Shown here piece after piece: positions 38,601 through 50,600 of a stretch of 64,000 nt of DNA. The notes under the pieces were generated by a model, which saw nothing but the letters and a program-made list of their open reading frames with translations, ran no database searches and was not told the DNA's origin. Source of the DNA: Syngnathus acus (Eukaryota; Chordata; Actinopteri; Syngnathiformes; Syngnathidae). How positions within the stretch are numbered: the first letter of the stretch is position 1; each line of letters starts with the position of its first letter. The stretch is taken from positions 11,891,976 through 11,955,975 of the forward strand of contig NC_051089.1 of assembly GCF_901709675.1 (NCBI RefSeq). Reading direction: 5' to 3'. The position numbers and the translations under genes were made by a program.

Positions 38601-41600
38601 TTCCTCCCGTATCCCAGTGGCATTTCCTACAGGCGATGCCAACTCTCTGAGTAAAAACATCTTGATGTATGCCTGTACTTTGACCGAGAGGGAGAGTTTC
38701 AGGGCAGGCGATCAAGGAAGGATGGTTCAACACGTCGCTCACTCTGCCTCAGCCTCGGCCGGCCTTGGCTTGCCTGCATTAGCCTCTTCTTATTTTCCTA
38801 ATCCCGGCACTAGTCCTGCAGTTATGATGGTCTCCAAGCATGTTGACGGATCTCTTAACCAGGTGTGTGTGGGGGGATGGAGTGGGAATAGTAGTATTTT
38901 TGTATGCTAGCAGAATCTGAGAAGTTTGTCTGCGTTTCCAGTGGGCCGTGACATTCGCTGAGCACTCCGCATTCTCCAATGTGATGACCGTATCCCACAA
39001 ATTTCGCTATTGTGGCCACCGTTTCCATTTGAATGACCAAGCCTGTCATACAGTGCTGCCACTGCTGCTCACATCCTCACACCATAATGCACTGCTTACA
39101 CCTCCCTCGGCTCCTGGAAGCATGGATGGGGAACAACCTCCCACTTTTCCCCTTCCAAAGGGACTTCCAAGGTAAGACGCAATGAAAAGGTATAATGGAC
39201 AAGAACCAGAAGAGGTAGTGACAATAAATATCACAAGGATTTCTCTCTTTGTTTATCAGGAAGCAGCTTCGCAATGCAGCAACAAGGACCTTCCATGACC
39301 CCAATGCCATCTACAGTGAACTCATCTTGTGGCGAGTGGATCACATTGGACCACTCTCATGCACCGGAGGGGTCTCCGAACTGGCTCGGATCAACTCGCT
39401 GCACACCTCTGCTTTCAGCAATGTTGCTTGGCTGCCTTCACTTGTCCCCAGCTCTGTACTTGGTAAACATGTCAAAGATGTCTGAATTATTTCATGTTAT
39501 CTGTCTAAAATAAAAGACAGTGCAGCAACATTTCGTTCAGCTTTGAGAGGCAGTCATGCATTTGGTATTTCAGATGATCAAAGTCTACTCAGCTACAATA
39601 TGCAAAGGAAATCATCTTGTCTCCTTATATTCTACAGCCTTAAAAGTTTGTTTCATCTCACTGTCGCACTATATTTTGCTCCCTTCAGGAACGTACTGTA
39701 ATAGTGCCAGTGCCTGCTTTGTGGCATCAGATGGTAAGAACCTTCGTCTGTATCAAGCTGTGGTCGATGCCAGAAAGCTACTAGATGAACTCTCAGATCC
39801 GGAAACATCTGTGAGTGGACCAACACACAGAAACACACGAATGCCACTTGTCATGTGGCAACCATATGTCACCTTTTCCCTGTTTTTGAATTGAACGATA
39901 TTTTGTGGACTAATTGGGTGGGTGTCACGTTTGAAGCGGAACTAACCAAAACACAAAACTGTATATAATTCATCCATATTGGGGGGGAAAAAATAACCAA
40001 GGCATGAATTAGCATCATAGATGACATAAAAATATCTTTGCATTTTCACCACGTTTTCTCTATACTTACAATCATTTTTGTGTCACGGTTCAGAAACTAG
40101 TTGGTGAAGTCTTCAACATTGTCAGTCAGCAGTCTACCGCCAGACCTGGCTGTATCATAGAGCTGGATGTCATTACAAACCAGGTGAGTCATTGCTCTTC
40201 GCATCACTTTCCTGAGCGTGGGGGGAATCCAGATCTTGGAATGCTAACATTGTGTACACAGAGTATGTATTGTGATTGCGTTTTCTTTTTCCATATGCAA
40301 TAGTGTGGTTCCACCACGCAGCTGCTCCATGTCTTCCAAGAGGACTTCATTCTAGGTTACAAACCTCAAAAAGAACCAGGCACACACACAACTGCTTTTC
40401 CATCTGGCGAAGGTGCACTCACTATACTATATGTTTAATACTGCACCTTCTACAACTTCGCAAACCTGATATTCAAATAATTTTCTGATACCAGATTACC
40501 ACCCTCCACCATTTTCGGAGAAGTTTTTCCTAGTGGTGATAGAAAAGGATCTCAACAGGAACTCAGTGCTACAAATGTGGCACTTGCACCTCCAGTCTGT
40601 TCAGGCCTGTGTTGGTAAGATATTTATTTTAATAGAAGCATTATTTGGTAGTTTTATTGTGTACTCTCATCTCTAAAATGCAATCCAGCTTCATTGTTAC
40701 TGTATCTTTGTGCGCAGATGATCTGAACGAAGATTCTAGCTTCCAGAGCCAGCTCATGGTTCCCAATCAAGTCATGAATCCCGACTCATCTCCAGAGACC
40801 TCCCCTATCAGGCCTCTTCCACGCTCAGCCTCCACAGTCAACTTGCAGTCAGCCAGCAAACTCATCCTTAGTTCCAAACTGGTGTACAGCAAGCGACTAG
40901 ACCTGCCCCATGGGGTAGAGGTTACCAGAGCCACACCGTCTGCTGGTCAGCCTGAGCATTGTCTTGACTCTTATTATTTTCAAATTTAAAGAATTGGATT
41001 ACGAATCTGTATTTAGCTACCTTTTATTTATTAATATAAATATGTTGCAAATTATTTACGTACTACATGCTAAAAAAGAGGAGAGTATCTGGCACTAGGT
41101 TACGGATTATTTTTGTTTTACTCATCTTGTTTTTCTTTTAGGTCATCTCAGTTCCTCCTCCATCTACCCCGTGTGCTTGGCTCCTTATCTGATTGTGACT
41201 ACCTGCTCTGACTCTCGAGTGCGGTTCTGGCGTTGTGCCGTCGAGGGTGATCATGGAGATAGTGACAATGAGCAGGACAAGAGGATGTACCGCTGGGAGC
41301 CGTGGGCTCTAATGAACGAAGAGGAAGACAACAACAGCGCTGTGTTTGTGTCAGGGCGGCCTGTTGCCGTGTCATGCTCCTACATTGGTAGGCTGGCTGT
41401 GGCTTTTAAACAGCCACGTCAAGGACAGGTAATATATTTGAATGTTCTATTGCTCCAAGATTACATTATACATGTTTAAATCAGTTGTTGCCTGTATATG
41501 CAATTCCCCCAAAACATGGGGCGAGTCTGTGTTGCCTTAATTAATGAGACGGTGATTTCATTCAAGTTCAAATAATTTTTATTTGTAAAATAGTCAACAA

Positions 41601-44600
41601 ACCTTACGTACAAGATATGTCATAGCTGTTGCGCATGTTCTTTGCATTTCCAAAATCAAATCCAAAATGGCTCTAGTGTTCAATAGAGTTAATAGTTTTG
41701 TTCTCAAAGAAATCATAACATTTTAAATTGGTTAATGATGAAAAAAAATCAAACAACTTGGGGAAAGATCATTATCTATTTGTGAAGAATTATTGAAAAT
41801 GAGGTGATAATTCATAATGCAGCATTACTTTTAATAATTTCTGTGCCATTTTATATATTTTAACTTTTTTTTTTATTCCCCCTCTAGATTTCTGGGAAAG
41901 ATTTCTCCATGCATGTGTCTATCTATGAGTGTGAATCAACTGGTGGTTCAGAGTGGGTTTTGGAGCAAACTCTCCACTTGGAAGAATTCAACAAACCCTC
42001 GTCAACCTTGGACCCGAGAGTCAGCGTGGACTCTAACCTCTTTGTTTACAGCAGGTCAGGGAGGCACTGCCTATTTCTGTAAGCTACTCTGCTGCTATCA
42101 GCTGTCTCAAATATATAAGGAAATTGCTCTCTGTACTAGGTCGGACCTGTACATGAGCCGAGACCACAACTCACCCAACATCAAGCATTACGTCCATTTG
42201 GATTGGTTGTCAAAAGAAGATGGCTCTCACATCCTTACAGTGGGGGTTGGATCCAACATTCTTATGTACGGTCGAATCTCTGGCATGGTCAATGAGCAGA
42301 CAAGCAGCAAAGAAGGTGTGGCTGTCATCACCCTACCCCTAGGGGGCAGTATCAAACAGGGGATCCGCTCTCGCTGGATCCTGCTAAGGGCAGTGGACCT
42401 GCTGTCCTCTGTGGATGGTACTCCATCTCTGCCAGTCTCACTCTCTTGGGTGAGGGATGGCATCTTGGTGGTGGGCATGGATTGCGAGATGCATGTGTAT
42501 GCCCAGTGGCATCAGGACAAGAAGCCTGGTGAGGGAGAGGAGGGCAACCTGTCATCTGCAGACATTGCTGGAGGTCAAACCGCAACTTCTTCCGCAGTCT
42601 TCGAAGGGAGAACCAGGTCCAAGAGTGTTTTTGAAGGAAGCACCGCAGTGGATGAGGCCCTACGTGCCCCAGCTGGACTTCAAGAGGGTGGACTTTTTGA
42701 GGCAGCACACTCCCTGTCCCCAACTCTACCCCAATATCATCCCACCCAGTTGCTTGAGCTCATGGATTTGGGAAAGGTTCGCCGCGCCAAGGTGAGTCAT
42801 CCTCATCCCTTAGTAAAGTGGTTCTCAAACATGTTCTGCTTAAAAAAAATACTTTCTACATTAACACTGTGATTGACATAATTCAGTAATTCTTTAGCAT
42901 TCCACTAGAGATAGTTTGTGTTCTACTAGTGCTACTCAAACCGCTATTTGATGACCACTACTCTAGTAGTATTTAACAGCAATTTCCTGTGTGTATTTTA
43001 ATCGTCTTTCTGCCAGGCCATTCTTGCTCATTTGGTGAAGTGTATTGCTGGGGAGGTCGCTGTAGTAAGAGATGTAGAGGCAGGTGAGGGTGGAGCCAGA
43101 AGACATCTGTCCAGAACCATCAGTGTGACCGGCAGCACCGCAAAAGATACCATCGTAGCCGGTCGTGACGGAGGAAGGGATTATACCGAAATCAACTCCA
43201 TCCCCCCACTGCCTCTCTACGCGCTCATGTTGGCTGACGAAGACACTTCCTTCAAGGGGGCAGAAGAAACTGTCAAAGGACCCAAAGTGGCCAACGGTGA
43301 GGCAGGGCACATTTTGGCTGAGGACCAGTATGCTGACCTCTTCCAGGTTTGTACACAACGGTCGAAAGCATTTTGTCGTTGAAGATTGAGGCTGATTTCT
43401 TTTATACTTATGACTGTGTTAACAGGTGCCAACAGTCACCACAGACGACTTTGTGAACTTTGCCACTGACAAACCTGAGAAGAAATCTCGTGTTATCAAC
43501 CTCTCACAATACGGTCCTGCCTACTTTGGACCAGAACATGCACAGGTATTAAGAAGACTGAAAAAATGAACCTGTTACATTTTTATCAAGTGTAGAAATT
43601 CTAAATGCTTTAATGGTAAATTAAGTCAGCAAACTTACTTATTAGAAGAAGCCAGAAAACATAGTGACAACATCAAGCAGCTTCATTATGACTCGTCCTT
43701 TACCCATGTGTCTGTCTAGGTGTTGTCCAGTCACCTTATGCATTCCAGCCTCCCTGGACTAACCCGACTCGAGCAAATGTTCTTGGTGGCCCTTGCTGAC
43801 ACGGTAGCAACCACTAGTGCTGAGGTCACCAGCTCCACTGACCAACAATACACAGGTCAGAAATTGTGTCAATGCGGTGTCATTTTTATTGGATACCTTG
43901 GAACGTACAACATATGTGATTTATCTTTACACAAAGGCTGTGCACACCAAAATTTAGTCAAGCACTTTGCAGCATCGTCCATTGTCCTTATCTTTTCGTC
44001 TTTTTTTTTTTTCTGTAATTTATAATCCGGTTTATTTAGTCTTTTGAGGAGAAGACATTAGCAGGTTGTTCCAGCACAGAGACAGTAAGAAGGTTCAGGG
44101 ACAAGAGAAACAGAGTGACATGCAAAAGGACAGGTTTTTTTTTAAGGGTTTAAAGGGGAGACGTCACAATCAAATGAATATCAGTGACACCAGTTGACAG
44201 CTACCTGCTGTGTTTATAGGAGGCGAGGCTCTGGACGAGTGTGGACTGAGGTACCTGCTGGCCATGCGTCTTCATACTTGCCTGCTCACCTCTCTGCCCC
44301 CACTTTACCGCATGCAGCTTCTTCACCAAGGTAAAACACTTTGACACTGCTGTTTTATTTAATACGGTGAACTCTCCAGCTCATTTAATGCTGACACTTT
44401 TTTTTTTTTCTTGCCACCATCACTCATCTTCTCTCTCAATATGTCCTTGTTAGGTCTGTCAACATGCCATTTTGCCTGGGCCTTTCACTCTGAGGCAGAG
44501 GAGGAGCTGCTGAATATGATTCCGGCCATGCAGAGAGGTGACCCCCAGTGGTCTGAACTCCGAGCTGTTGGTGTTGGTTGGTGGATACGCAACATCAACA

Positions 44601-47600
44601 CCTTGCGGAAAATGGTGGAGAAGGTAGCTAGAGATCTGAATTCTGAGAAACATGTTACTAATAGCGTAATGCGGCACCAAAATAATTTATGTTACAAGTC
44701 TTCAATATTTTTGGTGTGCTTATCAGAGTGCTGGTAAGGGACAGCTACAGTTTGATTGACTATTTCACACAACACTGAAATCAGCACAAAATTGTTTCAG
44801 TTTAACCTTTAAGTCCAATTCTTGTTGTTTAACTTTATTGTCAGGCTAACAAAAATGATTACAAATTGCACATTTCCATGTCAAATGTGCTTGCTTGCAC
44901 TTAAAATATGTACAGTGTAGCTATGTTACAAAATTATGATCCCAAAAAAAATCACCTAAAAGAATTGGATTTGGGATATGTTCCGTCTATCAGTTTATTA
45001 TAAAAAAAAAAAAAAGTTTAACTCTTTTTTTTTAATCATGAATAATTTTCTGTATTATCAGTTGGGCAAAGCTGCATTCCAGAGGCACAATGACCCCTTA
45101 GATGCTGCTCTCTTCTACCTGGCCATGAAGAAAAAGGCTGTCCTGTGGGGGCTCTTCAGGTGGGACTTTTTTTATCCTAAAAAAGTGCATCAATATTAGT
45201 TATTTATTCAATTTTAAAATGATACCGTTCATTTACAGTATTACTAAGTGGGGATATGAAGTTAAGTTGTTTGTTTCTCTCAGATCCCAACATGATGAGA
45301 AGATGACTCAGTTCTTCAAGAATAATTTCAGTGAAGACCGGTGGAGGAAGGCAGCTCTAAAAAATGCTTTTTCCCTGCTTGGAAAGCAACGCTTTGAACA
45401 GTCGGCTGCTTTCTTCTTGCTGGCTGGATCACTCAAAGATGCAATAGAGGTGTGAACAACTCTCACCAATGCATATCTCATATCTGAAAATAGAGATTCT
45501 TGTTGTTTCTGAGACAGCTGATTATTCTGCAGCTCTAAGACAAATTATATTGATAAATGGGGTAAATGTCCACATATCTTTCCTTGACCAAGGTTTTACA
45601 TGCTATATAGTCAAAACATAGATAACAAAAAGTAAAGCTTCTTAGATGCCTAAACTTGCATTTAATATTTATTTTTAATCTGCCGCTCATATCCCATCTA
45701 CTGTTTTGTTGTGTGTAGGTGTTGCTGGAGAAGATGGAGGACCTCCAGTTAGCCATGATAGTTGCTCGGCTGTATGAAGCAGACTTTGAGAATTCATCCA
45801 CGTGCCAAGGCCTCCTTTATGAGAAGGTTCTTGGATGTGACAAGGACGGAAGTCATTACCATTGTTCTAGACTTCACCCTGACCCGTTCCTGCGCAGCAT
45901 AGCGTACTGGATAATGAAGGATTACACCCAAGCCCTGGACACACTTTTAGAGCGCACCCCCAAAGATGATGATGATAATCCTGGTGAGTTGGTTTGAGAC
46001 ATTCAGTACATTACTTGTGAAGTCTCAATAACATTAATAAAGGCTTCGTTTGGTTTAAGGCATTCACACATTTCTTTCTCTCTCACTCACTTTTTTGTAT
46101 TGTGTTTTAGATGTGATGGTCAAATCTTGCAACCCTGTAGTGTTCAGTTTCTACAACTATCTAAGAACCCACCCACTCATCATCCGGCGGCACTTTGCAA
46201 GTTCAGAGGGTACAGCAACCACAGTGGGGCTCACTGCAGAAAAAAATAGTGCGGATGAGATCAACCTCATAGAGCGCAAATTATTCTTCACCACAGCAAA
46301 TGCACATTTCAAGGTGGGTTTACTTATCTGGGCCAATGGCTGTAACCACTCAAACCATTCCTGTTTAAAAGTATAAAAAAAAAAAAAGCATTCGACAGAG
46401 TCTAATTGACAATTAACACACAAGTAATTTCAATGTAATCCAACAGGTGGGCTGCCCAGTTCTGGCCCTAGAGGTTCTCTCCAAAATTCCCAAAGTTACC
46501 AAGAAATCAGGCTCCTCTCCCCTGAGCAAGGCTTCATCCAAGGCCAACGTAAACTCAAGCCTGCTATTAGAACGGACCACAGGTATAGACTGGGCTTCCC
46601 CTGCTCCCCCGGCTTGGGGAGGAGATGACAATGCAGGTGGGATGGACTGGAGCCAACCCATTGGCAAGTCGGAAGACGATGAGCTAAAGCTCGAATGGGG
46701 GGATGACAAGGATGATGATGAAGACGACGATGAGGATTGTCTGACGATGAAGAAACTTGAAACTGAAACGAAAGCAGAGGGAACTTTTGAAACTAAGCTA
46801 CAGAGAGATGCCTCACAGGTTGGACAAATAACCTTCAAACTGTTTATAAATAACTGTCCCAATGTGCAGCTCTGTCATTAAAAAATGTCATTTAATTCTT
46901 TCATCCAAATGTACTCAATTAATATGAGAATGACTCCATTGAAGTGGAGCAAAGCCGTAACATTTTCAAAGTGGAGCAGAGATTTAATGGCTGAAGTTGG
47001 AGTTAAATGCCTCAGCCGTTAAAATACATTGTACACTTGGACTGCGCATGCACAAAGGGAACATTTGGTGGTTCAAGCACCGCCTCTGGTGGGTCAGTAG
47101 GAATGAAATAGAGCTGTCATTTAATCTAATGGTATGAAAGAAATTATTTTAGTTACTAGTAGAGCTTGGTGTAACACTTCATAGTGAACAAGAAAATGAT
47201 CATTTCTCTTTTTATCTTTTAGGGTGAGTCTGAGGTGGATGTGATAGCAGAGCAGCTGAAGTTCCGTGCCTGCCTAAAAATCCTAATGACAGAGTTGCGC
47301 ACACTAGCCACCGGCTTCGAGGTGGATGGAGGCAAACTTCGTTTTCAGCTCTACAGTTGGCTGGAAAAGGAGATTGCAGCCATTCATAACATCTGCAACT
47401 ACAAGGTGAAATATTCCACATTTCCTTCAGGTAATATCTCAAACCAATCCTGTTTTATTTTTATGAATATGCAGGTGGAAGGCAAGGAGCAAGAGTCAGA
47501 AGCAGAGCACTGGGTGGAACGAGCAGCATCAGTGGATATATCAGATGACATGTTTGAGAGACTCGACGCCTGTGCCTATGAGCGTCACCAAATGGAGCGA

Positions 47601-50600
47601 CGGCGCCTTCAAGCTAAGCAGCAGCATTCGGAAAGGCGCAAGGCTTGGCTGAGGAAGAACCAGGCCCTCCTCCGGGTTTTCCTCTCTTACTGCAGTCTCC
47701 ATGGAGCCAAGGGCGGAGGAGTCACCTCTGTACGCATGGAGCTCCTGTTCCTTCTGCAGGAAAGCCAACAGGTAGCCACATACTTGTTTAATAACTGGAT
47801 TAGCTACCATATGTATCTGCAAGTTCCATGTCACTCATCTTGGCACAGTAAATGATGAAGCCACTTATCTTTGTTTTTAGGAGATCACAGTGAAGCAGCT
47901 GCAGTCTCCCCTCCCTCTTCCAACCACCTTGCCTCTGCTCTCGGCCTGCATTGCCACCACCAAAACGGTCATAGCCAACCCCGTGCTTCATCTCAGCAAC
48001 CACATTCATGATATCTTGCACACCGTCACCCTCATGGAGGCTCCGCCGCATCCAGATATCATGGATGACCGGGTTCGAACTCAAATTCATTCACACAGTT
48101 TGTTCAGTGTCCTTTTCATGAGTGGAAAATTAGAACAATGAATTGTCTCTGTCTGCCTCAGGTAAATGCTCTACACACACTGGCAGCATCTCTGTCTGCT
48201 TGCATCTATCAGGCACTGTGTGACAGCCATAGTTACAGGTACTCTACAACTCGCGCCTTTGAATGTTCATTGGCATATTTTATGTATGTCTCTTCGGTGC
48301 AGTTACAGCAGGCCTTGTCCTTTTCACTGTAGATGAAAACTCGTACCTTTTTATTGACTTTTCAGCAGCCAGACAGAGGCCAATCAGTTTACTGGAATGG
48401 TGTACCAGGGGTTGTTGCTCAGTGAGAGGAAACGACTTCGTACAGAAAGCATAGAGGAACATATCACTCCAAACTCTGCTCCTGCGCAGTGGCCAGGTAA
48501 ATTGTTTTGCACTTGAAAAAGCAAGTACGCCATTGTTTGTTTTTGAATGATTTGCATTTTCATTCATCTGTGTTTGACATATTTAGCATAATCAGTTTAG
48601 AGTGCAATTGAGTTGTTTCAATAAACTGACCTATGAGAGCGCATCAACGACATGATAGCGAGAGAATATGAAAAGTGGGGGTAGCGGTGCAAAGCAGGAA
48701 GTCTGTTTATGCAAATAGGCAGATGGTGTTCTATAATAGGAGCTTCATGGCCTCTGGCAAGGAAACAGAAAGAGAGATCCTGCTCATTATGTTCATTTCT
48801 GAATTGCCTTTATATCGTGCACAGACTGCATTTTTGTTCTTTGCTATGATGCTATTTGATAATGTTATGCATGCGTGTTCCTTTTCTCCAGGTGTGTCGT
48901 CCCTGATTTCTCTGTTGACGTCTGCCAGGGAGGAGGACCAGCCGAGACTCAACGTGCTACTGTGTGAAGCAGTCATGGCTGTTTATCTAGCCTTGCTCAT
49001 CCACGGCTTGGGCACCCACAACAGCAATGAACTCTTCCGCCTTGCCGCACATCCTCTCAACAACCGCATGTGGGCCGCAGTCTTTGGAGGAGGAGCCAAA
49101 GTCATAATAAAGCCAAAGAGGCCCGAGGCCCCACCAGGTATAGTTAGTGTTCGTGTACTTAGTTACGTTCTGTCTTTGCATTTATTTGCCTGTCTCTATA
49201 CTTATATGCCCTAGCCCCATCCCGTTGTCAACGTCTCTTCCCTCCATTGTAATGCTTCTCTGAAATGTCATCAGGGCCAAAAACGTCCACTCAGCCCTGA
49301 TGTACTTCCTAAGATGCTGTTGTAGATGTGTAGTGTCTTGTGTGAGTGTGCGCTCTGCCCTGTGTCCCAGTGCCAGCTGATTTTGAGGCAGCCAGGCCAG
49401 AGGAGTCTCAGGAGTCACGAAGACCTGAGCAGGGCAACCTCACCCAAACCCCCAAACCCATTCCCTATGAAACCCAGTGTCCCAAACAGTACCCCCCTCT
49501 CGTTTCAAGGGGAGGTGGGCCAGGCACTGTGGCACCAGCAACTAAGACCAGCTGTGAGTAACAAGCTGGTGGTTTGCAGGATTGAAGTGCATGGTAGATG
49601 TACAGTACAGGTTTGCACTGTTGCTGATGACACCCACCCCCCTTCTCTTTGTTGTGTGGTTAACACTGAATGTCTATTATAAACAGCCATGTGTGATTTG
49701 AAGTGGGTTGTTTTGAAAAGCCAACAGCATATTTTGGTGTTTGTTTGCAGTGTACGTGTTTGTCTTTTGTACTGCATGTGCGTGCATTGTCCTTTGTGCT
49801 CAACTCATGCTATCATTCCTGTTGTGCCGCTGAAGCAACAGTCGGGGCAAGCAAGGACGGTACAGAAGCCCAAGCTGACCCCCCACAGATTAATTCTGAA
49901 GTTAAGGCTAAACCAGGTACATCCTGTGGAGTTGTTAGAGTAATGAAGCAGTGGACCTAAAACTCTTTAAATAGCCTTGATGAGCGAGTGTTAATCCTTT
50001 GATGTTAACAATGCGTGATAGTTAGTGTGTGCGCCAGTAGTGGGTATGTGATTATAACTAATGATTGCAATGTAGACTGATTCACTGAGTTGCCCGAAAT
50101 TCGCACCGCTCACTGCCCTGATTTTGTTTTGTGGAAGGGGAAGATACAGATTGGCATTTCGACTCTAAAAGTGCAAAGGAGCGAGTAGAGACAAGCGTTT
50201 GAAGAACAGAGGCAAAGTGGCCCTCTTCAAATCCAATCAATTCATAGGAATCAGTTTAATACCTTTTTTAATGCTGACCTTTTGAGTACAGATAACGGCA
50301 CCATTTCACAAACGCCGAGGCACACGCATTTCACATGGTTCGCCCAAGAAAACCTTTTTCCATTATTATTTGAGTTACTGAACATCATCATTCATTGATG
50401 TTTCTCTGTCTCTAATTTTGTGATCTACTGCATTAGTTTCAGTCATACAAGAATGTGTTGTGAGTCTAACTGCTCTGTCAATTCTGTTTTGTGTTGTGTC
50501 TTGTTTTGTCTGGTGCAATGCCAGTGATAGTTCTGCAAGATAACAGTGCAGGTTTGTGCATATCCAAGTGAATGTATGCTGAATGTCTGCACAGTGCAGA

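Noticed and set aside
41913-42872. 319-codon continuous frame taken as one exon
   Set aside because: It combines a wrong frame of exon 21, the 85-bp intron 21 and the true frame of exon 22. Splicing at 42,054/42,140 gives the family-like protein.
46413-46862. Ser-rich - strand open frame
   Set aside because: Antisense of dmxl2 exon 32. The Ser run is the complement of the GAT/GAC acidic tract.
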